A stretch of DNA of 64,000 nucleotides from Branchipolynoe longqiensis (GCA_030323885.1 CM059198.1:63204917-63268916); one strand, 5' to 3'. Positions 22,556 to 33,190 are shown, counted from the first letter of the stretch. The notes: a model not told the origin generated them from the letters alone. Translations and numbers: made by a program.

Positions 22556-22671
22556 TATTAGGGGGTTCCGTCTGACACGCCTAATGGCAGCCCAGCAGAC
22601 GGCCGCCCTATGACACAGCACTTCCTGTTACACCTAACCCTGCTGCTGATCACATGAGACGCCGTGGTTGG

Positions 22672-23301
22672 CCGCAGCCGGGTGGTCAAGTCGGCACAGC
22701 GCAGGGCTTCCGTGCGGGAGGGATATTAGGAGTTCAATTCCCGGTGGAGTCAAATGAAAGGAAAGTTTGTTTTATTTAACGATGCCTCCAGAGCACATTG
22801 ATTTTTATCATCGGCTATTGGACGTCAAACATATGGTCATTCCGACATTTTTCTTTGGAGGAAACCAGCTGATACCACCTTTCTGATAAGGCTACTCTTT
22901 ATATGCACTTTCCCACATACAGGACAGCACATACCACAGCCTTTGTTGAACTAGTTGGGGTCCACTGGTTGGAACAGAAAATAGCCCAAATTGCACATGG
23001 GTCCACTGAGCAGGATCGATTCGATGACTTACACTTACCGCCTGAGCTATGCCCTGCTCCCTGAGTAAAATGAATGACTTACAAAATTGATACTTGTCTC
23101 TTCCTAGTATTAATAGGATAGGGTAACGACTGGTTTGTTTAGTGTCAAGATAATGTGACTGGGTGGAATATCAGGTCATGGTGCTGGCAGCCTGGTTTCC
23201 CCGTGCAGAAAAACTATAAAGTTGCCAAGGTGTACACTGCCACAAGTCACTTCCCGTCCTGATGTGACCTTGCATTGCCAGGACATAAAACTCCAACAAC
23301 A
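22672..23301 (+). mobile_element. SINE-1 split by a SINE-3
   Basis: The tRNA-like head (CGGGTGGTCAAGTCGGCACA...CAATTCCCGGTGGAGTC) is followed by SINE-3 at 22,759-23,063. SINE-1 then resumes at AATGACTTACAAAATTGATA and ends AAACTCCAACAACAG. Confidence 0.85.
22759..23063 (-). mobile_element. SINE-3, near full length
   Basis: Minus copy: complement of tail TTAAATAAAAC first, then ATTGATTTTTATCATCGGCT, ending at the complement of the tRNA head (GGGAGCAGGGCATAGCTCAG). TSD AGTCAAATGAA / AGTAAAATGAA (22,748-22,758; 23,064-23,074), one mismatch. Confidence 0.85.
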
Positions 23302-23526
23302 GTGGTATGGTTATTATTGCAACTGATAGTTTAACTTATGCACTAACAAATTGTACTGTACGCCCGGAAGTCCAGTGCTCTGACGCTGACAAAAGGCATT
23401 ATTTACTGAATAAACTACATTTTAGTGTGGTTTTTAAAATAAATTAACAAAAACACAACAACGAACTATGAGATTAATAATACTAGATTACATGTTACAG
23501 GCTAGATTTGTACATGTGGATGATTT
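23302..23526. other. Unassigned AT-rich spacer
   Basis: No gene or family repeat seen. Confidence 0.35.
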
Positions 23527-23903
23527 CAAAGACCCTATAATACAAAGACGGCTCACTCCCTATCTCTCCCATGGTAATGTAAATTTTGCAGTGCCACCTT
23601 GTGGTGGGTTTGATCAGCCCGGCTTCTGGTTGGTGTTTCACATGTAAACTCATACAATTATATTATACATGAGATAGGTAAGTATGAATACACATCAATA
23701 TATAATTGCTATGAACAAATACACATCATCATCAGCATCATCATCAACATCATCACACATCTTTCACATTCATATATACATTTATACATATAATATAGCA
23801 AGTGTTTAACCAAGAGAACAGCCAGCGCACCAAGTGGTGGGTTTGATCATTTTGATTACACAGTACAGGCTGAACGAGCCGTCTTAGTATTATAGGGTCA
23901 TTG
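23527..23903. mobile_element. CAAAGACCC MITE, copy 1
   Basis: 377 bp with TIRs CAAAGACCCTATAATACAAA and the complement of CAATGACCCTATAATACTAA, and a perfect 7-bp TSD ATGATTT (23,520-23,526; 23,904-23,910). Inside: GTGGTGGGTTTGATCA twice and a CATCAT repeat. Over 90% identical by eye to 33,191-33,574. Confidence 0.9.
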
Positions 23904-23910
23904 ATGATTT

Positions 23911-24410
23911 GTAGCTAACTTTAGCCCTTCGCTTGACTCGGGTGGAAAGTTAAACCCACAACCTTGTGCACTGGAAACCAACCAGTGCTCTCCCAGTCAG
24001 CCACTCAGGTCTTGTGGGTGCGGCGATCTCAGTCACGTGATTTCTTTTTGGTTGCGGTTTTGTTTCAGGCCTATTATTTTCTTTACCCTTCGTGAACTTC
24101 GTGCAACACATGGATCAACTTCCGCAAGATGTAAACAAGGAGATTTACTGTTCCTTTTCGGAACACATGGTCACTCCTATTCCTACTCAGAGTCATACAG
24201 GGCTATTGCCAAAATGAGGCGTTCCATTTGTGTAAATAAATATATATGGTCAACATTTGACTGAACAGAACAGGTTCGCAGCTACCGGAAGAGCGCAAAG
24301 AAATGGTTCTCTGGAAATGATTTATTTCAGGTTATATTTGTCGGTTTAACAAATGAGTTGTTAGACAGTTGAATTTAAAGAATGTTGCAACCGTCTAGTG
24401 GAGACACTGG
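23911..24410. other. Unassigned spacer
   Basis: No recognisable coding exon. The 75-codon frame at 24,037 has no domain-like pattern. Confidence 0.35.
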
Positions 24411-24429
24411 CGAATTGGACAAGTCTGGA

Positions 24430-26262
24430 CTGGTGGTGAGCCCAGTCTAGAATAGCAGTGATCCCGGTCTAGCAGTTGTCCGGGTCTCGCAGTGAGGCCA
24501 GTCTAGCAGTGAACCAAGTCTAGCAGTGAACCAAGTCCAGCAGTGAACCCAGTCCAGCAGTGAACCCAGTCTAACAGTGAACCCAGTCTAGCAGTGAGGC
24601 CAGTCTAGCAGTGAGGCCAGTCTAGCAGTGAGGCCAGTCTAGCAGTGAGGCCAGTCTAGCAGTGAACCCAGTCTAGCAGTGAACCCAGTCTAGCAGTGAA
24701 CCCAGTCCAGCACTTAACCCAGTTTAACAGTGAACCCAGTCCAGCATTGAACCCATTCCAACAGTGAAGCCAGTCCAGCAGTGAGGCCAGACTAGCAGTG
24801 AGGCCAGTCTAGCAGTGAGGCCAGTACAGCAGTGAGGCCAGTATAGCAGTGAACCAAGTCTAGCAGTGAACCCAGTCTAGCAGTGAACCCAGTCTAACAG
24901 TGAACCCAGTCCAGCATTGAACCCATTCCAGCAGTGAGGCGAGTCTAGCAGTGAGGCCAGTCTAGCAGTGAGGCCAGTCTAGCAGTGAACCCAGTCTAGC
25001 AGTGAACCCAGTCTAGCAGTGAACCCAGTCCAGCACTTAACCCAGTTTAACAGTGAACCCAGTCCAGCATTGAACCCATTCCAACAGTGAAGCCAGTCCA
25101 GCAGTGAGGCCAGTCTAGCAGTGAGGCCAGTCTAGCAGTGAGGCCAGTACAGCAGTGAGGCCAGTATAGCAGTGAACCAAGTCTAGCAGTGAACCCAGTC
25201 TAGCAGTGAACCCAGTCTAACAGTGAACCCAGTCCAGCATTGAACCCATTCCAGCAGTGAGGCGAGTCTAGTAGTGAGGCCAGTCTAGCAGTGAGGCCAG
25301 TCTAGCAGTGAGGCCAGTCTAGCAGTGAGGCCAGCCAGTCTAACAGTGAGGCCAGTCTAGCAGTGCACCCAGTCTAGCAGTGAGGCCAGTCTAGCAGTGA
25401 ACCCAGTCTAGCAGTGAACCCAGTCTAGCAGTGAGGCCAGTTTAGCAGTGAACCCAGTCCAGCAGTGAATCCAGTCTAGCAGTGAGGCCAGTCCAGCAGT
25501 GAATCCAGTCTAGCAATGAGGTCAGTCTAGCAGTGAGGCAAGCCTGAATATTCGGGATTATATGCTATGGACAGTATAAATACAGCCTCAATAAAAAATT
25601 TAAAAAAAGTTAAATATCTAGCAGTGAGGCTGGTCTAGCAGGGCTCCTGGTCTTATAGTAAGCCCGGTCTAGCAGAGACCCTTGTCTGGCAGTGAGGCCT
25701 GTCTAGCAGTGAATCAAGTCTAGCAGTGAATCCAATCTAGCAGTGAGGCCAGTCTAGCAGTCAATCCAGTCTAGCAGTGAACCCAGTCTAGCAGTGCTCC
25801 AGGTCTAACAGGAAACCCAGTCTAGCAGTCAATCCAGTCTAGCAGTGAACCCATCCAGCAGTGAAATCAGTCCAGCAGTGAACCCAGTCTAACAGTGAAC
25901 CCAGTCTAGCAGTGAACCCAGTCTAGTAGTGCTCCAGGTCTAACAGTAAACCCGTTCTAGCAGTAAGCCTAGTCTAGCCATGAGGCAGGTGTAGCAGTAA
26001 ACCCAGTCTAGCGGTGCTACTGGTCAAACAGTAAACCCAGTCTAGCAGTGAACCCCCAGACTAGCAGTCACCCCTAGTCTTGCAGTTACCCCAGTCTAGC
26101 GATGAGGCTGGTCTAGTAGTGAACCCAGTCTAGCAGTCACCCCCAGTCTAGCAGTGAACCCAGTCTAGCAGTCACCCCAGTCTAGCAGTGACCCCGGTCT
26201 AGCAGTGACCCCGGTCTAGCAGTCACCGCGGTCTAGCGATGAGGCTGGTCTAGCAGTGAGAC
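24430..26262. repeat. 17-bp minisatellite with higher-order structure
   Basis: About 105 units alternating AGTCTAGCAGTGAACCC and AGTCTAGCAGTGAGGCC. A landmark unit (CAGCACTTAACCCAGTTTAA) recurs at 24,711 and 25,034, an offset of 323 bp, exactly 19 units, so part of the array duplicated as a block. A non-repeat insertion lies at 25,540-25,616. Confidence 0.95.
25545..25616 (+). mobile_element. Micro-retroinsertion inside the 17-bp minisatellite
   Basis: Contains TATTCGGGATTATATGCTAT, GGACAGTATAAATACAGCCT and AATAAAAAATTTAAAAAAAG. It matches 29,612-29,686 (ATACGTTATGGGCAGAGTAA, ATACCTCGTAAATAAAA). No certain TSD within the repeat. Confidence 0.6.
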
Positions 26263-26994
26263 TTGAGCCCCAGCAGCTAACAGGTAACAGCTCTGAGCAG
26301 CTCGTCCATGATGGCGTGCCTGAGGGCACTTTAAAAGAAGCAACTCACCAGGGTCGGGCAGACAGCAGGGGGCACCGGCATTTGTCACAGCACCGGGGGA
26401 GGGGGCACCAACACCTCACCGGTAGTTTTATGATTCATTTAAATACAACAAATAAACCCCATAAATATACTCAGCTGTTAGTGTCACCAACAGCAACCAA
26501 CAATAATGTCAAAGTCAGCAAGTTTGTTTAAAAAAAAAACTAATGTCAGACATATCAGCGTCATGAATGTCGTGTTTCAATACAACACTACTAAACGTCA
26601 ATTTAAAAAAAAAAAAAAAGTATTAGTACCACATAACATGGAAATTTAGGCCTCAACACAAATTATATCTGCACCAAACTTGTAACTATTATTTCACGCT
26701 GCAGTATATATTTGTATTATTTGTTCAGTTTTCCGGATAAGATATTGTTTAATGCAGCAACGATGAACTGTTTGGAGAGAGCTCTAGGGAAGATATTGGT
26801 CTGCTCCGTTCTGCTCAGAGCAGCTCGATTCACAAACGGGCAAGCGGTGACGCACAGCTCTTTGGCCAATTCACCCTGATACAACGATGGACCCCCCCCC
26901 CCCCCTCCAACACACACATTCAACAGGACATCCATCCCACGGGAAGACACCCGTCTTGTACGTCTCCCATTACATGCAATCAGAAATATAATGG
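26263..26994. other. Unassigned spacer
   Basis: No gene signal; contains A-rich runs (26,600-26,620) and a C run (26,890-26,906). Confidence 0.35.
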
Positions 26995-27345
26995 CAAGGG
27001 AGAAGGAGAGGAGAGAGGATGGGGAGAGGAAGAGAGGGAGAGAGGTGGAGAAGGGGGGAGAGAGATGGAAGGAGGGGGTAGAGCGGGAGAAAGGGGAGAG
27101 CGGGAGAAAGGGGAGAGAGGGAGAAAGGGGAGGGATGGAGAAGGGGAGGGAGAAGGGGAGGGAGGGAGAGGGAGAGATGGAGGGAGAGGGACGGGGAGAG
27201 GGGGAGAAAGGGGAGAGAGGGAGAGGAGAGAGAGAAGGGGAGGGAGAGAGAAGGGGAGGGAGAGGGGGAGGGAGGGAGAGAGGGGGGGGGGAGGGAGGGG
27301 TGAAGAGAGCGAGAGAGACGGGGAGCAAGAGAGGATATCAAGAGG
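26995..27345. repeat. Polypurine GGGAGA tract
   Basis: About 350 bp of GGGAGA, GAGAAAGG and GGAGGGAG units on the plus strand. Open frames on both strands are artefacts. Confidence 0.9.
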
Positions 27346-27604
27346 AAGTAGACAGCTGAGACTGAGAGCCGTGGAGGTAGGGATGGAGGGAGGAGAGGTT
27401 AAAACAATGGTTTAGAATCACGCGTGGGAGTAGATGGGATGGGAGGGGGGTGGCGTGTGAGCCTGAGTCTGGTAACTAAATAGGCCGCCTTAACCCACCC
27501 AGGCTGACTCCGGAATAACGCGCCTGAAGGAACCACACGGACGCTGATGTAGAACGCCCGAAACTAGCTCATCGCCAGGAGGGTCACAGCACCTCGGCGG
27601 TGTT

Positions 27605-28010
27605 TTGTTTGTGTTAGTGTTCTGTTAGTGCTTTGTTTGTGTTTTGTTTGAGTTTGTTTGCGTGTCCTTGTTGTTTACCTGTGTTTTGCCTGTGTTTGTC
27701 TGTGTTTTGTCTGTGTTTTGTTTGTGTTCTGTTTGTGTTCTGTTAGTGTTTTGTTTGTGTTCTGTTAGTGTTCTGTTTGTGTTTTGTTTGAGTTTGTTTG
27801 CGTTTCCTTGTGGGTTACCTGTGTTTTGCCTGTGTTTGTCTGTGTTTTGTCTGTGGTTTGTCTGTGTTTTGTTTGTGTTTTGTTTGTGTTCTGTTTGTGT
27901 TCTGTTAGTGGTTTGTGTGTGTTCTGTTAGTGTTCTGTTTGTGTTTTGGTTGTGTTCTGTTTGTGTTTTGGTTGTATTTTGGTTGTATATTGGTTATGTG
28001 TTGCTTGTGT
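27605..28010. repeat. TGTGTTTTGTT/TGTGTTCTGTT array
   Basis: About 35 degenerate 10-12-bp units. A segment of about 120 bp (27,640-27,760) recurs at about 27,785-27,905, indicating a block duplication. The V/C/F-rich frame is a repeat product. Confidence 0.85.
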
Positions 28011-28237
28011 AATTCCAAAATGATCAAATATCTCAAGTGGGGGTAAAATCTATCAAAAGACAAAGGCAAAAGGTTTACCAATGGTGATACAATCCAGCTG
28101 TCATCTTGAAAAACTCGTTGACAGTTAAGTCGACTGGTGGTTAGTCCTAAATCTAGCATTCCTCACGCGCGAAATGCGACATGCAAATGCGACAAAGAAT
28201 GGAAAAGCATCTAAGTGAATAGGGGTGCTTCCATGCC

Positions 28238-28276
28238 TCCGAATGTGAATGTGAATGTGAATGTGAATGCGAATGC
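28238..28276. repeat. (GAATGT)n hexamer repeat
   Basis: Six GAATGT/GAATGC hexamers. Confidence 0.85.
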
Positions 28277-28611
28277 GGCAACTGAATCGGTCCCTGTAGC
28301 CATCGGTGCGGTATGCAAATGCTGCTGCGTTTGCCGTAGAAACCAATACTGTTCCTTCACAAATTTGGAGGAAAAACCCCAACAAATGTTGGGGGTTGGC
28401 ATATATCTAGGCCGCATATACGACATTCGCATGCCCCATAACGCGTATAAGGAATCTTAGCTTTAGAGATGCAGGAGCTGCACCCTGTCGGCCATTCCAA
28501 GTACTAGCGGCCAGATAGTCACAAAGCACCGCCCCTATGACACATCGGTCCACCCACCCGCCCTGTTTTTTGTATATAACCTCAATTTGTGTTTATTTTG
28601 TAGTTTGCTGA

Positions 28612-29195
28612 ACATTCCTGTCCTGGCGATATCTCAAGTCATATAAAAAAGTTTGTTTTATTTAACGGCGCCTCTAGAAGATTGATTTTCATCAGCTATT
28701 GGACGGCAAACAAATGGTCATTCTGACATTTCTTTGGAGATAACCCACTGCCGCCACATAGGCTACTCTTTCCGATAAGCAGCAAGGGGTCTTTGATATG
28801 CACTTTCCTACAGACACAACAGCACATATAATATAATACCACATCCTTTGATGAAACAGTTGTGGACCACTGGTTCAAATGGAAAATAACCCAAACTGCG
28901 AATGGGTCCACTGAGCAGGATCGATTGGATGACCCACACCATCACAGGTGGACACTACTGCCTGAGCTACGTGCCGCTCCCTTTAAGGTCATAACAGGAA
29001 GGTAACACTAACAGTGTGCGCAAACCCACATTTCTGTTATTCTGGGGTGAGTGACATTCTAACCATTAGCCTGTCTAGACTTAATAATGCTGCTCCACAG
29101 GGAAACAGAGCCACGAGCACCATCATCTGATATCCCACTCAGTCATGTTATCCTGATACTGAGCAAACCAGTATGTGTCCATCCTATCAATGCTT
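28612..29195 (-). mobile_element. SINE-1 split by a SINE-3
   Basis: A 3' piece (CTGTCCTGGCGATATCTCAA) precedes SINE-3 at 28,644-28,984. The body then continues (AAGGTCATAACAGGAAGGTA) to CCAGTATGTGTCCATCCTAT. Head missing; another minus SINE-1 abuts at 29,197. Confidence 0.75.
28644..28984 (-). mobile_element. SINE-3, full length
   Basis: Complement of tail (GTTTGTTTTATTTAACGGCG), body, and the complement of the tRNA head ending GCTACGTGCCGCTCCC. Flanks AAGTCATA and AAGGTCATA show insertion at the same SINE-1 site used by LINE fragments at 16.47 and 44.52 kb. Confidence 0.85.
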
Positions 29196-29196
29196 T

Positions 29197-29465
29197 GTTG
29201 GGATTTTACATCTTATCAACATCTACGGTCATATCAGAATGGATACCGAGATGTGACTGTGCAATCATAGCAACTTTATAGTGCTGCCCCACTGGTAGAC
29301 CCAGCCAGAGGGATCCCACTCAGTCACATTATCCTTCCTTCTGTTACAATACGGACCTAACGAGTCCTTGCCATATCCTACTAATGCCAAGCGCTAGGCT
29401 GGTTCCCAACAAGAATCAATTTCGTAAGTCATTGACTTGACTGGGGCGGAGTTTGAACCAAGGTA
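29197..29465 (-). mobile_element. SINE-1, diverged
   Basis: TTTGTTGGGATTTTACATCT through AGTCATTGACTTGACT and part of the head (GGCGGAGTTTGAACC). Confidence 0.75.
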
Positions 29466-29611
29466 TCATTACTCAGACTAGACAAAAAAAACTGGAAAAT
29501 TACAAAAAAAACTAACATAGGCTATTACTAACAACCAAAATTGCAGAAGGCTGACCCGAGCAGACACAGGTAAACACTCCTGGGCAAAGGAACAGATCAA
29601 GACAGCTGTCC

Positions 29612-29686
29612 AGCATTGAAAACAAGCACCCTGACAGGAGCTTATACGTTATGGGCAGAGTAAATACCTCGTAAATAAAAAAAATT
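29612..29686 (+). mobile_element. 75-bp micro-retroinsertion
   Basis: Bounded by a 9-bp TSD CAGCTGTCC (29,603-29,611; 29,687-29,695). Contains GGAGCTTATACGTTATGGGC, GAGTAAATACCTCGTAAATA and an A-rich end. Probably an extremely 5'-truncated retroelement end. Confidence 0.75.
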
Positions 29687-29807
29687 CAGCTGTCCCATTT
29701 GGTCGCCACTGTTGCTGGCAACGAAGCTCTCTATGAGAAAACACAAATGGGTCAGCTAATTACACATGCCATGGGACCCGCCTGGTGGCGCCACCGCTGA
29801 ACTGCCT

Positions 29808-30188
29808 GGCTGGTTGGTTGTTGGAGTTTTATGTCCTGGCAACATCTGAGGTCATATCAACATCTAAGGTCATATCAGGATGGGAACCGACTTGTGACAG
29901 TGCTGGTTGGTTGGTTCGCATTCATGGCATCGTAATAGTGCTGTCCCAGTGGGAGACCAGGCTACCAGCACCATGACCTGATATCCCACTCAGTCACATT
30001 GTCCAAACACTGAGCCAACCAGTCCTTGCCCTATCCTAATAATACCGAGCACCTGACTAGTAAGCGACAAAAATCAATTTCTAAGTCATTGCTTTGACTC
30101 GACCAGAGTTTGAACCCATGGATTCGAATCCCACGATCTACCAAAACTAGAGACGGACGCTCAACTCATTCGGTCACCCCCCCTGGTG
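29808..30188 (-). mobile_element. SINE-1, B-type head, with internal duplication
   Basis: Full minus copy. Near the tail AACATCT(A/G)AGGTCATATCA occurs twice. The B-type head complement (ACGATCTACCAAAACTAGAG...CAACTCATTCGGTCACC) is complete. Confidence 0.85.
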
Positions 30189-30391
30189 GATGGGAGATGA
30201 TGGCAAGTTGATGGTGGGGTGGGGTGGGAGTGTGGGGGGACCGTATCAAATAGAGGCAGACCAGTGCGTTGCATTAGGTGGGTGACTAGGGGAGCTACAA
30301 CACCTGACCTTGGCGTGACCTCTAATGACACCGTGCCGTGAGGACCGGATGTATGTTTCACTAACACAACACCCAACTACACACACTCCAT

Positions 30392-30609
30392 TGTGGTGGT
30401 CTGCGCTGAACCACATAGAGAGGTGGGTGTGGGTAGGGTGATTGCATTAGAAAGCTTAGATAGCCTAATAGTCAGGAATGGCAAGAAGTATGGGTTCGAA
30501 ACCTGATCTAGGTGCAAAGTTTCCCATTTGCATCAAGGTCATGACACTGATGCCGTGACCAGAATCTTGTAGAAGCTACATGTTGCATCATTGGGGAACC
30601 TACCTTTTG
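30392..30609 (+). mobile_element. TRIM-like element, old 5' portion
   Basis: Diverged 5' LTR (30,392-30,546; TGTGGTGGTCTGCGCTG ... GGTCATGACA) followed by internal sequence CTGATGCCGTGACCAGAATC to GAACCTACC. It is broken by a minus-strand copy at 30,610. Confidence 0.6.
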
Positions 30610-30981
30610 TGTCATAGGGGTGATGAAAATGGGAAATATTGCACCTAGAGTGGGACTCGAACCCACATCTCTTTGAATTCCGGGCCAATGTGCTAACCTT
30701 TACACCATCGAGGCTCCCTGAGAAAGTGATATCACCACACTACCCACGCCTACCTGTCTATGTGGCTCCTTGCCTGAAAGGTCAGTGCAGACTACTACAC
30801 TCGTCCCCTTGGAATTGTAAGTCTTTTACTGCTTACAATTACATACATACAGGCAATGCACTTACATATACATATACATACACATACAGTAAAACCTCCC
30901 TAACCGATCACCTCCACAGATCGACCACTCCCCTATATCGATCGCTTTATTTGGTTCCCACCAATACCATTCTAACCATAT

Positions 30982-31479
30982 TGTCATGGGGGTGATGAAA
31001 ATGGGAAATATTGCGCCTAGAGCGGGACTCGAACCCACATCTCTTTGCATTCCGGGCCAGTGTGCTAACCATTACACCACCTAGGCTCCCTGATATCAAC
31101 ACACTACCCACGCCTACCTGACTATGTGGTTACTTGCCTGAGAGGTCAGTGCAGACCACTACACTCGTCCCCCTGGAATTGTAAGTCTTGTAATGCTTAC
31201 AATTACATACATACAGGCAATGCACTAACACATACATACACAGGGTAGGTTCAACAACCATACAGCGCAAAGCTTGTACAGGATCCTGGTCACGGCACCA
31301 TTGTCATGGGGGTGATGAAAATGGGAAATATTGCGCCTAGAGCGGGACTCGAACCCACATCTCTTTGCATTCCGGGCCAGTGTGCTAACCATTACACCAC
31401 CTAGGCTCCCTGATATCAACACACTACCCATGCCTACCTATGTGGTTACTTGCCTGAGAGGTCAGTGCAGCCTACTACA
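30982..31479 (-). mobile_element. TRIM-like element B, full length, minus
   Basis: Direct repeats 30,982-31,163 and 31,302-31,479 flank a 138-bp internal region. Read on the minus strand: TGTAGTAG start, ATGACA end, primer-site-like TGGTGCCGTGACCAGG, and CCAGGGGGACGAG before the 3' repeat. ATAT flanks at 30,978-30,981 and 31,480-31,483. Length 498 bp. The two LTRs are nearly identical, suggesting a recent insertion. Confidence 0.75.
31335..31406 (-). other. tRNA-Gln-like cloverleaf inside the LTR of copy B
   Basis: 72 nt on the minus strand: acceptor GCCTAG/CTAGGC, D arm GGTGTAATGGTTAGCAC (as in tRNA-Gln), T arm GTGGGTTCGAGTCCCGC. Anticodon arm not canonical. The same module is in the other LTR (about 31,015-31,086). 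Confidence 0.7.
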
Positions 31480-31900
31480 ATATTATAACTCCCTAAACCG
31501 ACCACCTCCCTAAATGGACCACTTAAAGTCGCTCCCAAAGTCGGTCGATTTAGAGAGGTTTTACTTTAGTACGCTCTACAACCATACAGTGCAGAGCTTG
31601 TACAGGATCATGGTCATGGCCACCAGTTGTAAAACATTCCGATTTACGGCATCGGGGGGAATGCAAATGTTGTATTACTGATCAGGTGTACGTGACCAAG
31701 CCATGTATGTATATATATGTAGGTGCTGGTGGTGCCTGAGTGGGATGTAAATAGACATAGTCGCGCTGGCAGGGCTGGGTGTAAGGGCACTCAGGGCCTT
31801 CCCCCCCCCCCCTCCCTCTCTGCTGGGTAGGATCACCCCACTCAGGGTCAAGGTTGGTGGTGGCCAGGGGGCCACACAGCTTGGTGGTGGTGGGCAGATC

Positions 31901-32631
31901 CCAGGGGCCATATGCATGGAGCAGTGTTAGGATGCAAAACGCGTTTAGAGCGGGATTTCTGGTTTAGCGCGGACAAGTTGGTATGCATGGAGCAGTGTTA
32001 GGCCTAACACCGAGTGTTTAAACTCGGAAATTCTAACTCCGATCATATCTGGTTTACTGCGGTGTTAGGGTCAGGATGGAACCCAAATCTACTCAATGCT
32101 ATCATATTTAACAAAATTACATACGCAATAAGTGAAATTGAATCAAATTAACCATAAAAACGAAGCGATATTAACGCAGCAGCCGAATTGGCGGCGATAT
32201 TAATACTTATATTTTCGAATCGACGAACGTAAAGTAAAGAAATCGCCGCCGGCGCCGCATCGCTGGAGTGGCGCTGGCGTCGATTTGTTTACTTTACGTT
32301 CGTCGATTCGAAAATATAACCATTAATATCGCCGCCAATGCGGCTGCTCCGTTAATATCGCTTCGTTTTTACGGTTAATTTGCTTAAATTTCACTTATTG
32401 CGTATGTAATTGTGTTAAATATGATAGCATTTAATAGTTTTGAGCCTAATACATGGCTACAAATGCAGAGGGATTTCCCAAATCTATAAATACATTCACA
32501 TTTAGCTAACACTCACCGTTTAGGCCGCCATGCATACGTTTTCGACGCCGCCGATAAACGGTGATAGCTATCCAGTGTTAGAGCGATAACACCACACGCC
32601 TCTAACACTGCTCCATGCATATGGCCCCTGG
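31901..32631. mobile_element. 731-bp CATATGCATG TIR element with long internal palindrome
   Basis: Perfect 30-bp terminal inverted repeats (31,901-31,930; 32,602-32,631; containing GGCCATATGCATGGAGCAGT). Inside, arms of roughly 150 bp (about 32,096-32,242 and 32,286-32,432) are near-complementary, e.g. TATTTTCGAATCGACGAACG against CGTTCGTCGATTCGAAAATA, around a GC-rich loop of about 45 bp. No coding frame. Confidence 0.9.
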
Positions 32632-32932
32632 TAGCCATGGGGACCAGGAATGCTGGATCCTTATTGGTAGGGCAAAGAATGCTTGTTTCCCAATGGGGGA
32701 AAGGGGTGGGGTGATACTCTACAATGAACACCTGTAACCATATAAATAATAAACCAGAGGGCTTGACTTTCTCTCTTCCTTTACACTTGATACTCGTCCT
32801 TTCTCTTTATCTGTATTGATTTAACTATAGCCTGCCTACACAACCACATATTCGAGTCCTAGTCTTTACATAATTGGTGACCACGACGAGTGGTAAATCT
32901 ATTAGTCGAGTAGTGGATTCAACTTTACACAG

Positions 32933-33112
32933 TGTCGTAGAGGGTGATGCAAATGGGAAATATTGCACCTAGATTGGGACTCAAACCTACATCTCTTTGC
33001 ATTCTGGGCCAGTGTGCTAACCATTACACCACCTAAGCTCCCTGATATCAACACACTACCCACGCCTACCTGTGTATGCGGTTCCTTGCCTGAGAGGGCA
33101 GTGCAGACCAAT
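32933..33112 (-). mobile_element. Solo LTR of the TRIM-like family
   Basis: One 180-bp repeat unit with the tRNA-Gln-like module (GGTGTAATGGTTAGCAC complement at about 33,017-33,033) and no internal region on either side. Slightly diverged; no clear TSD. Confidence 0.7.
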
Positions 33113-33190
33113 ATATATGTAAGGGAATTACCCATCTGTCTTACCCTGTGTGCATCTGTAAGTGCATGTGTAATCGTGAGTGTGTCTAAT

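Larger units (their letters stand above)
30887..31566. mobile_element. pogo-like CAGTAAAACCTC TIR element
   Basis: Left CAGTAAAACCTCCCTAACCG, right complement of AAGTAAAACCTCTCTAAATC, TA on both sides (30,885-30,886; 31,567-31,568). It interrupts TRIM A and itself carries TRIM B. No transposase frame. Confidence 0.7.
30610..31626 (-). mobile_element. TRIM-like element A, minus, interrupted
   Basis: 3' LTR at 30,610-30,799 (minus), purine tract complement CTCGTCCCCTTGG next to it, internal region 30,800-30,884. It continues at 31,569-31,626 after a pogo-like insertion and ends at the primer-site region (complement of CTGGTGGCCATGACC). The 5' LTR is absent. Confidence 0.65.

Noticed and set aside
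27644..28012. Cys/Val/Phe-rich 122-codon frame resembling a membrane protein
   Set aside because: Repeat translation of TGTGTTTTGTT units; block-duplicated at the DNA level with no codon bias.
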